Shown here: positions 53,017 through 63,964 of the stretch, one piece after another
Layout of the letters: each line of letters starts with the position of its first letter
How positions within the stretch are numbered: position 1 is the first letter of the stretch
Source of the DNA: Candidatus Marithrix sp. Canyon 246
GTDB taxonomy: Bacteria; Pseudomonadota; Gammaproteobacteria; Beggiatoales; Beggiatoaceae
NCBI RefSeq assembly: GCF_001723685.1
Contig: NZ_MCBX01000010.1
Coordinates: 1 to 64,000 of the forward strand
Direction: 5' to 3'
DNA length: 64,000 nucleotides
Program-made: the position numbers and the translations under genes
Notes under the pieces: generated by a model
Databases searched by the model: none
The model's input: the letters and a program-made list of their open reading frames with translations, nothing else
Told to the model about the DNA's origin: nothing

Positions 53017-54669
53017 GTGTTACATTATTTACAGATTGAAAATTTTGTCATTGTTGAACAATTGAAATTACAATTTAATAACGGATTGACAATCATCAGT
53101 GGCGAAACTGGAGCAGGTAAATCAATTGTTATTGACGCACTCAGTTTAGTGCTTGGAGAAAGAGCTTATAGTAATATGGTACGGCAAGGTTGTGAAACTG
53201 CACAAGTTAATGCCGTTTTTCATCTGCCATTAGCAGCGCAACAATGGTTAGAGCAACAAAATTTATCTCACGGAGAAGAATGTTTTGTACGACGAGTTGT
53301 CAATCATAACGGGCGTTCAAGAGCTTATATTAATGACCAACCAGTATCTATACAAACAGCGCGTAAATTAGGAGAATATTTAGTAGATATTCATGGTCAA
53401 CATGTTCATCAATCCTTACTGAAGCCCGACATACAACGTGAATTAGTTGACGAACTAATGGACGATAAAACAATTTTACAACAAGTTAAAAATACTTATC
53501 AAGCTTGGAATAAACTAAAAACAGAATTAAAACATTTAGGTGGAGAAGATCGTGACGCAAAAATAAGCTTATTACGTTATCAAGTTCAAGAATTTGAAAA
53601 CTTTGAAGTTACAACTCAAGCACTAGAAAAACTTGAAACAGAATTTCGTCGTTTAGTTAATGCACAAAAATTATTAGAAAATAGTCAAGACGCGCTAACA
53701 TTACTTGATAATGACGAAGCAGGAGGATTAAATAAAGCCTTTAATTTATTAGAAGAAATGCAAGATGCAGATTCACAACTAACTAATATTGCTGCATTTT
53801 TAGAAAATGCAATCATTCACACTCAAGAAGCGATAGGTGAATTACGTACATATATACATAACTTAGATTTAGATGCAGAACGCTTACAAGATGTACAACA
53901 ACAAATTAACCAACTACAAGACTTAGCACGCAAACACCGAGTTAGCTATGCAGAGTTGCCAAAATATGTAGAACAACTAAATAAACAACTAAATGAATTA
54001 GAAAATTATGAACAACGCGTTGTGAATTTAGAAGCTAAAATTGCAGAAAGCTTAGAAACCTATAAACAAATAAGCCAAATTTTACATAAACAACGAATAA
54101 AAACCGCAAACACATTATCAGAACAAATAACGAAAGAAATACAACAACTAGGAATGCCCGGCGGCAAATTAACGATCAAAGTAAAAACAGACCAACAAGC
54201 AGCACCATCTCCAACAGGCAGCGACAAAATAGAATTTTTAGTAAGCACCAACCCCGGCAATCCACCGAAACCACTACAACAAGTAGCATCAGGCGGCGAA
54301 CTATCAAGAATAAGCTTAGCAATACAAGTAATTACCACAGAAAGCCGTGGAGTACCAATACTAGTATTTGACGAAGTTGACGTAGGAATAGGCGGTGGAG
54401 TTGCAGAAATAGTAGGGCAACTACTAAACAAACTAGGGCAACAACGCCAAGTATTATGTATTACCCACTTAGCACAAGTAGCAAGTCAAGGGCATCATCA
54501 CTTACAAGTAAGCAAAAAAGTCTTACAACAAACCACATATGCAACTATAAAACAACTAGACTACCAACAACGCATTGAAGAAATAGCCCGAATGTTAGGA
54601 GGAATAGAAATCACCTCCCAAACCTTAGCACATGCACAAGAAATGTTAGAGCATGCTAGAGTGCAGTGA
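53017..54669 (+). CDS. recN: DNA repair protein RecN
   Basis: SMC-like ATPase of double-strand-break repair. The 550-residue protein starts at GTG 53017 with LQIENFVIVEQLKLQF, Walker A IISGETGAGKSIVIDAL, and IHGQHVHQSLL. A long coiled-coil middle (about 155-350) precedes the C-terminal signature VASGGELSRISLAIQV, Walker B ILVFDEVDVGIGG and CITHLAQVA. Length is standard. No LexA-like operator was recognised upstream. Confidence 0.96.
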   Translation: MLHYLQIENFVIVEQLKLQFNNGLTIISGETGAGKSIVIDALSLVLGERAYSNMVRQGCETAQVNAVFHLPLAAQQWLEQQNLSHGEECFVRRVVNHNGRSRAYINDQPVSIQTARKLGEYLVDIHGQHVHQSLLKPDIQRELVDELMDDKTILQQVKNTYQAWNKLKTELKHLGGEDRDAKISLLRYQVQEFENFEVTTQALEKLETEFRRLVNAQKLLENSQDALTLLDNDEAGGLNKAFNLLEEMQDADSQLTNIAAFLENAIIHTQEAIGELRTYIHNLDLDAERLQDVQQQINQLQDLARKHRVSYAELPKYVEQLNKQLNELENYEQRVVNLEAKIAESLETYKQISQILHKQRIKTANTLSEQITKEIQQLGMPGGKLTIKVKTDQQAAPSPTGSDKIEFLVSTNPGNPPKPLQQVASGGELSRISLAIQVITTESRGVPILVFDEVDVGIGGGVAEIVGQLLNKLGQQRQVLCITHLAQVASQGHHHLQVSKKVLQQTTYATIKQLDYQQRIEEIARMLGGIEITSQTLAHAQEMLEHARVQ

Positions 54670-54699
54670 ATTTTTAACAATGAAAAAATAATAATTATT

Positions 54700-55731
54700 A
54701 TGCACCCAGCAATAGAACTATTTCGTGGCATAGCGGCATTGATGGTATTAACATACCACTATGCTTTTTTCTTGATGCCAGAATCAAAGACTCTAAATTT
54801 TTTAGGAACAGGTGTAGATTTATTTTTTGTAATTAGTGGATTTGTATTTGCGCCTATAATTTATTCTGGTAAGATAGCTATCAAACCTTACTTAATAAGG
54901 AGATTTTTTAGAATATATCCATTATATTTCTTTTCACTGTTATTATATTACGGATTTGCACCAGACGATCCACAAAAATTTGCATTTTTTATTGATCATT
55001 TATTTTTTCTGCAAACTACAAGCTCCATTCAAGAAGCAATGTTTTTTAATGGTGTAACATGGACTATTCCTATAGAAATAGAATTCTATTTATTAGTACC
55101 GTTTTTAGCATTTTTGACAGTGAGAAATATAAATACTATTTATATAGTACTGATATTAGCAATTGTATTAAAAACAATCCTAATTATGACTTCAACAGAA
55201 GTTTCAAATCCTAATCTATCAACAATTTTAAGCTTTCATTTACCCGGTTTTCTCATTGAATTTATGATTGGAGTTTTATTATTTAGTATTTATGATAAAT
55301 ATAAGCATCAAAAAATACCTAAAATAATTTATATTATAATAATTACATTTACTATCATTAGTTTATATTTTTTAATATTAGTACTTGATTTATACGGAGA
55401 AGGTAGTAAATTGTTGTTAACATCATATTTTCGTTTATGGTGTGCTATTAGTTATGCTATTCTGTTATTTCCATTTCTAATATATCTAAAGAAAGTTAAT
55501 TCCTTTTTTTATTCTATATGTTTATTTATGGGAAATATAAGTTATGGAGTTTATTTATTTCATCTGTTACTTCCAAAAGTTTTAAATCACTTAAATTATA
55601 ATTTAACTGGTTTTATAGGATATTTAACCTGTTTAATACTAACAGTTATTTTAGCCTTAATGACTTATTATTTAATTGAAAATCCTGCTCGTATCTTTGG
55701 TCGTAAATTATCTACTAAATTTTTATATTAA
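54700..55731 (+). CDS. Acyltransferase 3 family membrane protein (OafA-like)
   Basis: A 343-residue membrane acyltransferase with about ten hydrophobic segments. Family landmarks are ELFRGIAALMVLTYHY with the conserved Arg/His, GVDLFFVISGFVF, WTIPIEIEFYLLVPFL and the terminal YYLIENPARIFG. Members acetylate or otherwise acylate surface polysaccharides. It opens a run of polysaccharide-type genes to 60.5 kb, consistent with modification of an exported glycan. Confidence 0.92.
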   Translation: MHPAIELFRGIAALMVLTYHYAFFLMPESKTLNFLGTGVDLFFVISGFVFAPIIYSGKIAIKPYLIRRFFRIYPLYFFSLLLYYGFAPDDPQKFAFFIDHLFFLQTTSSIQEAMFFNGVTWTIPIEIEFYLLVPFLAFLTVRNINTIYIVLILAIVLKTILIMTSTEVSNPNLSTILSFHLPGFLIEFMIGVLLFSIYDKYKHQKIPKIIYIIIITFTIISLYFLILVLDLYGEGSKLLLTSYFRLWCAISYAILLFPFLIYLKKVNSFFYSICLFMGNISYGVYLFHLLLPKVLNHLNYNLTGFIGYLTCLILTVILALMTYYLIENPARIFGRKLSTKFLY

Positions 55732-55743
55732 TTTTATTACAAT

Positions 55744-56310
55744 ATGCCTTTCAGTCAAAGTTCCCAAATTTCAACCATAGTGCAATACATAGAACAACTC
55801 AATCCAGCATCCTTACTTGATGTAGGAGTTGGTATGGGGCAATATGGTTTTTTAGCACGTATTAATCTTGAAAATATCAATCTATTTGAAGTCAATGGTA
55901 GTGAAGGAAAACAACGCCCAAAAGCAGAATGGAGTGTGCGTATTGATGGCATTGAAGCATGTGATGTTTACCTTACGCCAGTTCACGACTACTGTTATCA
56001 CAACATAATGATTGGTAATGCTTTAACAATATTACCTACTTTAGCTGATAATAGTTATGAACTAGTTTTAGCTATAGATATACTAGAACATTTTACCAAA
56101 ACAGATGGATTAGAGTTTCTAGCACAACTAAAAAGAATTGCTAACAAAGCTGTTTTAATAAGCACCCCAAAAGAATTTATTCCACAACAAGTAGAAGCTA
56201 ATCCTTACGAAAATCATCGTTCTTTTTGGCAAAAGAATGAATTAATAGAAAACGGTTTTTCGCAAATATTAGATAATGATATTAGTTGGGTTGCAATATC
56301 TAAGTTTTAA
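55744..56310 (+). CDS. SAM-dependent methyltransferase-like protein
   Basis: A 188-residue protein with a SAM-binding start (SLLDVGVGMGQYGFLARI) and a later strand YELVLAIDILEHFTKTDGLE, as in class I methyltransferases. The rest (AVLISTPKEFIPQQVEANPYENHRS) resembles methyltransferases in polysaccharide clusters that modify a terminal sugar. It starts 13 nt after the acyltransferase gene and overlaps the convergent PIG-L gene by 11 nt. Confidence 0.82.
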   Translation: MPFSQSSQISTIVQYIEQLNPASLLDVGVGMGQYGFLARINLENINLFEVNGSEGKQRPKAEWSVRIDGIEACDVYLTPVHDYCYHNIMIGNALTILPTLADNSYELVLAIDILEHFTKTDGLEFLAQLKRIANKAVLISTPKEFIPQQVEANPYENHRSFWQKNELIENGFSQILDNDISWVAISKF

Positions 56311-57106
56311 AGACAGAATGTAACCAACGTAGTGGCATAGTTAAACGCCATGAACGACTATTATATACTCTGGATAATTCAGCAGTTTGTCGCGTATTTC
56401 CAAATACGCTAAACTGATTTTGTAATTCCAAGCCATTAAGCATATAATAGCCCTCAACCGCTATTACAGTGGCTGGCAAAGTATAACTACGATAAGTATT
56501 TAATCCTAACACATGGCGACTATAATCTTGGAGGGCTAATTGAGAAACAAAACAATTCATTGCTTCTTTCTTGCGTTCCAACATATTAGTTATATCTAAC
56601 AAAATATTAGGATGTAAAGGCACACCTATTTCATACATGCTCAAATTCACGTTTTCACCACAGCGGCGCACTGCTTCTACTGCACTAATAGCTAAAGCAT
56701 AATGATCAGGGTGAATTTCCATCACAGATGGTGCATATACCAACGTTATTTGTTTTTCTTTAATATAATTAACTAACCGCTCAATCAAATTATCATTACA
56801 TTCCAAAGTACGATCAGTAATACCCCAAAATTCTGGTGTACCATAGCCTAAAACTTGTGCCGCTGTACAACTTTCTTGTTGACGAGTCTCTATATATTTT
56901 ATCTTACTATCAGTATTAGGATGTATAGTAGCCGCGCTGCCATCAGTGATAATTACAACTTGCACAGAATCATTCTGTGACACATGTTGCATTATAGCAC
57001 CCGCACAACCAAAGACTTCATCATCTGGATGCGGAGCCAAAACTAAAACATTGCCCTTTGGTAAAGCAATTGTTGCTGTATAAGGGATAAATGAAGCTTC
57101 TTTCAT
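56300..57106 (-). CDS. PIG-L family deacetylase
   Basis: A 268-residue zinc deacetylase related to the GlcNAc-PI de-N-acetylase family. Zinc ligands are visible in LAPHPDDEVFGCAGA and in YAPSVMEIHPDHYAL. It would remove an N-acetyl group from a sugar in the surface-glycan pathway. It is preceded in the same direction by the GNAT-like gene, 10 nt away, within an apparent operon 60524-56300. Confidence 0.9.
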   Translation of the reverse strand: MKEASFIPYTATIALPKGNVLVLAPHPDDEVFGCAGAIMQHVSQNDSVQVVIITDGSAATIHPNTDSKIKYIETRQQESCTAAQVLGYGTPEFWGITDRTLECNDNLIERLVNYIKEKQITLVYAPSVMEIHPDHYALAISAVEAVRRCGENVNLSMYEIGVPLHPNILLDITNMLERKKEAMNCFVSQLALQDYSRHVLGLNTYRSYTLPATVIAVEGYYMLNGLELQNQFSVFGNTRQTAELSRVYNSRSWRLTMPLRWLHSVFKT

Positions 57107-57115
57107 TTGTTAATC

Positions 57116-58099
57116 CTACAAAAAATCAGTATCACCACTCATTAACCACCAATGCCCCTCAATTGCTTCTGGTGGCACTGCTTGACTCCAGATCGTATGA
57201 GGAATTATGATTTCTAAATCATGTTCTTCAACCTCTTGCTGAGGAAATGCTTTAGTAAAATTGGCTGTTATCCACACAATAACTGCTTTCATACCCCAAA
57301 CACCTGCCATACGTCTAATTTGTTTAATAGTTTCTGGAAGATATTTTAAATCACCAATAAAATCCATAATTCTACAAGTTTCATTTTCTCGACGGATTAC
57401 TATAACTGCTAGTGCTTGATTAGTAAAACGTCTGCTTATCAACAGAACCTCATATTGTTTATGTGGATGCAAAAAATAACGATGTTCTACATAATCCCAA
57501 TCACGCACTCCGACTAACGCATCTTGCAAACTATCAGCCATATGATTCCATAATTTATTGATAATTTGTTTATTTTTTTGCTTATGCTTATGCTGTGGCT
57601 GTAAATGCCGAATACGTGTCCATAAATGAGATTTAGCAGCACTTGATTGCCAACGCAATTCTATCATCTTTCCCACAGGCGCATACAAACCTAAACGTTC
57701 TGCAATCTTCATAGCACGTTTATTAGGAAAACCGTAACCTAACCAAAACCGCGCACCATAGCCAACATAAGATTCTGGAAAAGTCGCTGCTGTTAAAAAA
57801 AAGGCACCACGCCGTGTTAACCTACCACGTTCTTTAGTAGATACCATCACATCAGCAATTTGTATTATTAACTTCAAACTTCCAAAATAATGGAGTTTAC
57901 GTATTATTGCGCCATAGTGAGCAACCATTTTACCATCATCACGCCAAGCTACAGTTCCTAAACCACGCCCATTTCCATATTTCCATTCCCAAAGAACATC
58001 GCTCATTTTTTCGGGAGCAAAAACCTCATTAAATAATTCTCTTATAGCAGCTTTATCATTTTCTGTTACTGTAGTTATGCTCCAACGTGAAGATTTCAT
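57116..58099 (-). CDS. GNAT-fold acyltransferase-like protein
   Basis: A 327-residue protein from ATG 58099, which overlaps the Wzt-like stop as ATGA; an upstream ATG at 58111 is less likely. The N-terminal part (VTENDKAAIRELFNEVF, WEWKYGNGRG, VAHYGAIIRKLHYFG, DVMVSTKERGRLTRRGAFF) follows the GNAT proteins with two lobes found in glycan clusters (YGFPNKRAMKIAERLG is typical). The likely role is acylation of an amino sugar exposed by the neighbouring deacetylase. This is inference. Confidence 0.72.
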   Translation of the reverse strand: MKSSRWSITTVTENDKAAIRELFNEVFAPEKMSDVLWEWKYGNGRGLGTVAWRDDGKMVAHYGAIIRKLHYFGSLKLIIQIADVMVSTKERGRLTRRGAFFLTAATFPESYVGYGARFWLGYGFPNKRAMKIAERLGLYAPVGKMIELRWQSSAAKSHLWTRIRHLQPQHKHKQKNKQIINKLWNHMADSLQDALVGVRDWDYVEHRYFLHPHKQYEVLLISRRFTNQALAVIVIRRENETCRIMDFIGDLKYLPETIKQIRRMAGVWGMKAVIVWITANFTKAFPQQEVEEHDLEIIIPHTIWSQAVPPEAIEGHWWLMSGDTDFL

Positions 58100-59277
58100 A
58101 TTTGCACCCATTCACGTGGCAAACTCACAACACCAAGTTCTAAACTTTCTTGATGCACATCCAATTTAGTAGGATGATTAACTTCATCATAAATATGGAT
58201 CGCATTTTCACACATTAAATAAACAGTAATCCAATATTCTCCTTTTAATAAGGCTAATTTTGAAAAAGTAAGCCTAACTTTGGCATTGCCTTGAGCATCA
58301 CGTTTAATAATTAAACCATCATTTTTAGTGCCAGCACTAGTAATATGTCTTCCATCTGCACTAGATATTATTAATCCAAGGCTAGGTATTGGCAATTTTG
58401 GATCTGATGAATATCCAATAGTTAAATTTAATTCGCTTTTCAGACTGAAAACATCTATGCGATCTCTTGTAACACCATCAACACTGATCGTTATATTGGT
58501 TATTTGTGCAGTACCATCTGCTACTAATGTCTCTTTTTTGGAATTTGGTGCATCTCCTTGAGCCATAAATTGATTATACGCACTCACCACCGCACTTGGC
58601 GCACCATCCAGTTTCAGATGCCCTTTATCTAACCAAATCACACGATCACATATAGATTCAACCTGATACAGCGAATGCGAACAAAATAAAATAGTCTTTT
58701 TAGCTTGTTTAAATTGCATTATACGATCAAAAGATTTACGCGCAAATGCACCATCTCCAACTGATAAAGCCTCATCAATAATCAATATATCAGGATCAAC
58801 ACTAGTTGCCACCGCAAAAGCTAAACGCATAAACATACCAGAAGAATAAGTCTTAACCGGCTGCTCCATGAAATCTTCAATGTCAGCAAAAGCAACTATA
58901 TCATCATATATAGCATCAATTTCACTCGATGACAAACCCATCATAGAACTATTTAAATAAACATTTTCGCGCCCAGTCATTTCAGGATGAAAACCGCCAC
59001 CTAATTCTAATAAAGCCGCAACACGCCCTTTAACTTCACACAAATCCCCATCTGGTTGTAAAGTACCAGCAAGGATTTTCAATAAAGTACTTTTACCAGC
59101 CCCATTATTGCCAATAATACCCACAACTTGACTTTCTGAAACACTTAAATTCATGGGATGTAAAGCGGCAAAGGCTTGATGACGAGGGCGGCGGGTTAAA
59201 ATTTCTAGCAACCTATCAATGCCGTGTGCATAATGAGTGTAGGTTTTACTTACATTTTGTAGATTAATTACTTGCAT
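58096..59277 (-). CDS. wzt: Polysaccharide ABC transporter ATPase, Wzt-like
   Basis: A 393-residue ATPase for export of a lipid-linked polysaccharide. The nucleotide-binding domain (about 1-240) has Walker A GIIGNNGAGKSTLLKIL, signature YSSGMFMRLAFAVA, Walker B ILIIDEALSVGDGAFA and H-switch LFCSHS. The C-terminal domain (about 260-393) is a beta-sandwich like Wzt_C, which in some systems recognises the modified chain end. The partner permease (wzm) is not in the window. It overlaps the membrane-protein gene by 10 nt and the GNAT gene by 4 nt. Confidence 0.9.
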   Translation of the reverse strand: MQVINLQNVSKTYTHYAHGIDRLLEILTRRPRHQAFAALHPMNLSVSESQVVGIIGNNGAGKSTLLKILAGTLQPDGDLCEVKGRVAALLELGGGFHPEMTGRENVYLNSSMMGLSSSEIDAIYDDIVAFADIEDFMEQPVKTYSSGMFMRLAFAVATSVDPDILIIDEALSVGDGAFARKSFDRIMQFKQAKKTILFCSHSLYQVESICDRVIWLDKGHLKLDGAPSAVVSAYNQFMAQGDAPNSKKETLVADGTAQITNITISVDGVTRDRIDVFSLKSELNLTIGYSSDPKLPIPSLGLIISSADGRHITSAGTKNDGLIIKRDAQGNAKVRLTFSKLALLKGEYWITVYLMCENAIHIYDEVNHPTKLDVHQESLELGVVSLPREWVQI

Positions 59278-60524
59278 TGTTTATATTTCAAAGTTTTCAT
59301 TCCAATAGAAAAACATGCTTGAGGATAATCTCCTATCTCAATTTTGCGAATATGATCATTTAAGGGTTTTTCTGGATAATGAATCGTTAATTTATCGGAA
59401 CTATTTTGTGCCAAATCATAAATTTGATGATATACAATTTGAAAATTCCTATGATTTGTATAGGTTTGTTGTGCGCCCCATAATACTGGCATTAATAATA
59501 TGACAAATAAAGAAGTTCTTCCCCACATAATTAACATCAACAAACTTAAAACCATTGGCACTAAATAAAGTCGCCCAACAAAATTCAGATGACTCATTAA
59601 GACATCATTTTGATAACTAAACATACCTAAATACATTATAGCTGATAACATCATCAATACAATCAATGCAGCTTTATTAATGAAACCTTTTAAAGCTAAT
59701 AAAGAAACAAGCAACCATATAAAACCTAACAAACTCATACCATCACGTTTCATGGTTTGCCACCAGAAACTTTCAAAATAAGCTTGTAATGTTGGCAACA
59801 ATTGTATTGTGGAAAAACCATGAATATCTTGTTCTGAGCCTAAAGGAATATAAGATAAACGTAAATACCAATAAATACCAGCTATTGTAACAATAATTAA
59901 GCACATCCTTGTGAATTGACGGAAATCTAGCTTAGTATTTAATACTAAAATAAATAAAAATGGTATTAATAACACACTTATTTCTTTACAAAAAAAAGAT
60001 AAGCTTAATACTAAAGCAGCGATGATATATTGTTGTAATGAAATCAAAAAAATTCCAAGACTAATAAAAAATACTGTACTAACATCAAACATATTAGCAA
60101 ACCAACTAGCACTAATAATAGCGGCACTAGAATATAAAAAGAAAATACTAAAAATCAGTTTTTGATAGTTTTTAATACCCCATTTATGTAATGCAGCCAA
60201 TAGAAATAATAAGCTAGCTAACAACAACAATACATTTGTCCATCTTAATACCTTCCATGCTAACTCATAATTATTAATAGGCTCAATGATTAGTATAGCT
60301 AAAGAAATAGGCAAAGGACGATAAATATTTCCTAAGTCACTGCTAGTCCAAATAAATTTTATTTTTTCAAACAGAGTTTGCGGAGTAGAATAAAAGTATA
60401 ATAAAAAATTAGTTTCATCCCATACATCTGCAATCATTAATTTATAATTAAGATAAATCCATAAAATAATGATTAGACTTAATAATATTGGGAATATTCT
60501 ATTGAATGAAAGTTGATATTGCAT
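59268..60524 (-). CDS. Polytopic membrane protein, glycosyltransferase-like
   Basis: A 418-residue protein with about ten hydrophobic segments and a short C-terminal soluble tail. The first periplasmic loop (IADVWDETNFLLYFYSTPQ) has the acidic pattern seen in GT-C glycosyltransferases, and SSDLGNIYRPLPISLAI resembles undecaprenyl-sugar transferases of unknown specificity. It heads the operon with the Wzt-like ATPase (10-nt overlap). It probably adds a sugar outside the inner membrane; substrate unknown. Confidence 0.65.
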   Translation of the reverse strand: MQYQLSFNRIFPILLSLIIILWIYLNYKLMIADVWDETNFLLYFYSTPQTLFEKIKFIWTSSDLGNIYRPLPISLAILIIEPINNYELAWKVLRWTNVLLLLASLLFLLAALHKWGIKNYQKLIFSIFFLYSSAAIISASWFANMFDVSTVFFISLGIFLISLQQYIIAALVLSLSFFCKEISVLLIPFLFILVLNTKLDFRQFTRMCLIIVTIAGIYWYLRLSYIPLGSEQDIHGFSTIQLLPTLQAYFESFWWQTMKRDGMSLLGFIWLLVSLLALKGFINKAALIVLMMLSAIMYLGMFSYQNDVLMSHLNFVGRLYLVPMVLSLLMLIMWGRTSLFVILLMPVLWGAQQTYTNHRNFQIVYHQIYDLAQNSSDKLTIHYPEKPLNDHIRKIEIGDYPQACFSIGMKTLKYKQCK

Positions 60525-60563
60525 TTTTTAAGCTGGGCAACCATAAAAGATTGCCCCTACATT

Positions 60564-63065
60564 TTACGCTACCTTATACTCTTCCATTTCATGGAAATTT
60601 AAATAACGATAATCCGATTCCGGCGTTATAGCCGCAACATTTTCCATATATTCATTTATGCTAGGTATTTTTCCAAGTTTACTAGCTACTGCCGCTAATT
60701 CGGCTGAAGCTAGATATACATTCGCATCTTTACCTAAGCGGTTAGGGAAGTTACGAGTTGATGTTGATATTACTGTTGCTCCATCTTTTACTCGTGCTTG
60801 ATTGCCCATACAGAGTGAGCAGCCCGGCATTTCTGTACGCGCTCCCGCTTGCCCAAATGTTGAATATACCCCTTCTTCTATTAATTGCTTTTCATCCATA
60901 CGTGTCGGTGGAGCTATCCAAAGAGTAGTTGGTACATTACCTGCCGCTTGTAATACCTTGCTAGCAGCGCGATAATGCCCTATATTTGTCATACAAGAAC
61001 CGATAAATACTTCATCAATACTTGTTCCTGCCACTTCTGATAATGGCTTAACATCATCGGGATCATTTGGGCAAGCTAGTATCGGTTCTTTGATTTCATT
61101 TAGGTTTATTTCTATTATTGCTGCATATTCAGCATCAGCGTCTGGTTCTAATAATTCTGGATTTTCTAGCCATTTTTGCATAGCTTCGATACGACGCTCT
61201 AATGTACGTTCATCTCCATAGCCATTCGCTATCATCCAAGTTAATAAGGTGATATTGGAGTTTAGATATTCTATTATTGGCTCTTTATTTAAGCGCACAG
61301 TGCAACCATTCGCTGAGCGTTCGGCTGAGGCATCGGCTAACTCAAAAGCTTGTTCAACTTTTAAATCTGCTAAACCTTCAATTTCTAATACTCGCCCTGA
61401 GAAGATATTTTTCTTACCCTGTTTAGCTACTGTTAATAAACCTTGTTGAATTGCTACATAAGGAATTGCATTTACCAAATCGCGTAAAGTAATACCAGCT
61501 TGCATTTCACCAGTAAAACGAACCAGCACCGATTCTGGCATATCTAAAGGCATTACACCTAATGCCGCTGCAAATGCTACTAAACCACTACCCGCAGGAA
61601 AACTAATTCCTAATGGAAACCGCGTATGTGAATCGCCACCAGTTCCAACCGTATCTGGTAAAATCATACGATTTAACCATGAATGAATAATACCATCACC
61701 CGGGCGTAACGAAACACCACCACGTGTACGAATAAAATCTGGTAAATTGTGTTGCAATGTTATATCAACAGGTTTTGGATAAGCCGCTGTATGACAAAAA
61801 CTTTGCATTACCAAATCAGCAGAAAAGCCCAAACACGCCAACTCTTTTAACTCATCACGTGTCATTGCACCAGTCGTATCTTGTGAACCTACAGTAGTTA
61901 TTTTAGGTTCACAATAACTACCCGGGCGTACACCATCAACGCCACAAGCCTTACCAACAATTTTTTGAGCTAAAGTAAAACCCTTATCACTCTCTGTAGC
62001 CGCTGACGGGCGAATAAACACATTGTTTGAAGAACTACTAGCCTTATCAGTTAAACTACGCCCAATTATTAAAGGAATACGCCCACCAGCTCGAATTTCA
62101 TCAGGCATAGTAATTGGGCGCAAATCAAAACTACTAACTTGTTCACCATTGTCATTAACTATACGCCCCTCATAAGGATAAATAGTGATAACATCGCCAG
62201 TATTTAACTTAGAAACATCACACTCTATCGGCAAAGCCCCAGAATCTTCAGCAGTATTAAAGAAAATTGGCGCAATATTACCACCTAAAATTACCCCACC
62301 TTGACGCTTATTTGGAATATAAGGAATATCATTACCCAGATGCCATAATACTGAATTTATTGCAGATTTACGTGAAGATCCAGTACCAACCACATCACCA
62401 ACATAAGCTAAAGGATGCCCCTTTTGCTTCAAACTAGCAATAGTGTCTAAAGCATCAGGCATTTTACTAACCAACATCGCCTTAGCATGTAAAGGAATAT
62501 CAGGGCGACTCCAAGCCTCAGACGCTGGAGACAAATCATCAGTATTAGTCTCACCCGGCACCTTAAAAACCGTAACCGTAATACACTCAGCCAAAGCAGG
62601 CTTACTAGTAAACCACTCTGCCTCAGCCCAAGAATTCAATACCTTTTGCGCCCATTCATTAGTTGATGCTTTTGCTACTACATCATGATAAGCATCAAAC
62701 ATCAACAAAGTATGCGACAAAGCCTTCGCGGCAATTTCTGCCAAATTCGCATCATCAAGCAAATCAATCAGCGGCTCAATATTATAACCACCCAACATAG
62801 TACCCAATAATTCAGTAGCATATGCAGGTAAAATTAAAGCCGAACTAGTTTTATTTTTAGCAACATCAGCCAAAAACCCAGCCTTAACATAAGCCGCCTG
62901 ATCAACACCCGGAGGAACTCTATGGATTAATAAATCCAGCAACTCCTGAGTAGGTGAAGTTTTTAATGATTCAATTAATGCCGCTACTTGCTCAGCATCC
63001 AAAGCTAATGGAGGTAAACCCAGATTAGCGCGTTCTTCTACGTGTTGTTTATATTTATTTAGCAT
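60564..63065 (-). CDS. acnB: Aconitate hydratase B
   Basis: Interconverts citrate and isocitrate in the citric acid cycle, also acting on methylisocitrate. The 833-residue protein begins with the HEAT-like AcnB domain (about 1-150), then the swivel domain ([36 protein letters not shown]). The catalytic region carries [19 protein letters not shown] and the cluster cysteines in [15 protein letters not shown] and [15 protein letters not shown]. Length is close to E. coli AcnB. It starts 3 nt after the stop of the secreted basic protein gene. Confidence 0.96.
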   Translation of the reverse strand: MLNKYKQHVEERANLGLPPLALDAEQVAALIESLKTSPTQELLDLLIHRVPPGVDQAAYVKAGFLADVAKNKTSSALILPAYATELLGTMLGGYNIEPLIDLLDDANLAEIAAKALSHTLLMFDAYHDVVAKASTNEWAQKVLNSWAEAEWFTSKPALAECITVTVFKVPGETNTDDLSPASEAWSRPDIPLHAKAMLVSKMPDALDTIASLKQKGHPLAYVGDVVGTGSSRKSAINSVLWHLGNDIPYIPNKRQGGVILGGNIAPIFFNTAEDSGALPIECDVSKLNTGDVITIYPYEGRIVNDNGEQVSSFDLRPITMPDEIRAGGRIPLIIGRSLTDKASSSSNNVFIRPSAATESDKGFTLAQKIVGKACGVDGVRPGSYCEPKITTVGSQDTTGAMTRDELKELACLGFSADLVMQSFCHTAAYPKPVDITLQHNLPDFIRTRGGVSLRPGDGIIHSWLNRMILPDTVGTGGDSHTRFPLGISFPAGSGLVAFAAALGVMPLDMPESVLVRFTGEMQAGITLRDLVNAIPYVAIQQGLLTVAKQGKKNIFSGRVLEIEGLADLKVEQAFELADASAERSANGCTVRLNKEPIIEYLNSNITLLTWMIANGYGDERTLERRIEAMQKWLENPELLEPDADAEYAAIIEINLNEIKEPILACPNDPDDVKPLSEVAGTSIDEVFIGSCMTNIGHYRAASKVLQAAGNVPTTLWIAPPTRMDEKQLIEEGVYSTFGQAGARTEMPGCSLCMGNQARVKDGATVISTSTRNFPNRLGKDANVYLASAELAAVASKLGKIPSINEYMENVAAITPESDYRYLNFHEMEEYKVA

Positions 63066-63068
63066 TAG

Positions 63069-63944
63069 TTATTTAACTGGTATTAACCTATCCCCAAATG
63101 GTGTATGTACAACTCTCATACCCGGAGGTACGTCTTCTTCTTTTATTACTTTTCTCTTAAACTTACTTTTTTTCGGTTTTTCTGTTTCTGTAGTTGCCGC
63201 CGCTGTTTGAGGCTGAGATGTTGACGCAGCTACAATCTTATCTCGTTCTAAGCTTAGTAAGGCAGTTCTGCCTTCGTCTTGTTGGTTACAGATTACTCCT
63301 TTTTTTGGATTTGATTTGCGACATGGCGCATCTTCTGGATATTCTATCACTATTTCACGTGGTTCAACTTGTAGTAGGTAGTATCCTTCATAGCCTTTGA
63401 TTTCAGTCACAACATTATCTTCAAAATATAGAACAAATTGTTTGTTATTAGGTGCCTTTAATACTACCGCTCTTCTACTACCAATACGACTAGTTCCTTG
63501 TAATACAAAATCTCTTTGTCTTTTTAGTCGTCGTTTTTTGACACGCTTTTTAACAGCTTTACGAGCTTTTTTAATATAATTATATGAAGCTGAACCCGTA
63601 GTACCTTTAGCCAACTTTTTCAGTTCTGATTTTTTCAGTGCGGTTGGTAGTATTTTTGATTCAATTGGAAAAACTTGTTTGAATGGATTAGCTAATTTTT
63701 TTGATGACCTTAATTTTTTTATTAGATCTTCCAGTTTTTTATGGGGGATGTATTTTGGTCTTGATTTAGTAGTTCTTTTAGAGCTACTTGGTCTTACATT
63801 TGTTGTTGGTTTACTTATTGTTGGTTTTGAATACCTTCTACTTTCTGATTTGGCTTTACCACGATCAGGATTAAATAAATCAAAACCATAAGTTATATTG
63901 CTGGTTAATGTAAATATTAACCCTAAAATTATTTGTAATTTCAT
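63069..63944 (-). CDS. Secreted basic protein of unknown function
   Basis: A 291-residue protein with a signal peptide (LQIILGLIFTLTSNITYG) and a very basic, Ser/Pro/Lys-rich first half (SKRTTKSRPKYIPHKKLE; KKARKAVKKRVKKRRLKRQR). A compact domain follows: RRAVVLKAPNNKQFVLYFED, EGYYLLQVEPREIVIEYP. That domain faintly recalls PilP/GspC homology regions, without proof. A Pro/Thr linker and the end PPGMRVVHTPFGDRLIPVK follow. It lies 3 nt upstream of acnB in the same direction, an unexpected operon partner. Confidence 0.65.
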   Translation of the reverse strand: MKLQIILGLIFTLTSNITYGFDLFNPDRGKAKSESRRYSKPTISKPTTNVRPSSSKRTTKSRPKYIPHKKLEDLIKKLRSSKKLANPFKQVFPIESKILPTALKKSELKKLAKGTTGSASYNYIKKARKAVKKRVKKRRLKRQRDFVLQGTSRIGSRRAVVLKAPNNKQFVLYFEDNVVTEIKGYEGYYLLQVEPREIVIEYPEDAPCRKSNPKKGVICNQQDEGRTALLSLERDKIVAASTSQPQTAAATTETEKPKKSKFKRKVIKEEDVPPGMRVVHTPFGDRLIPVK

Positions 63945-63964
63945 ATAAATTATAAGATTTTATC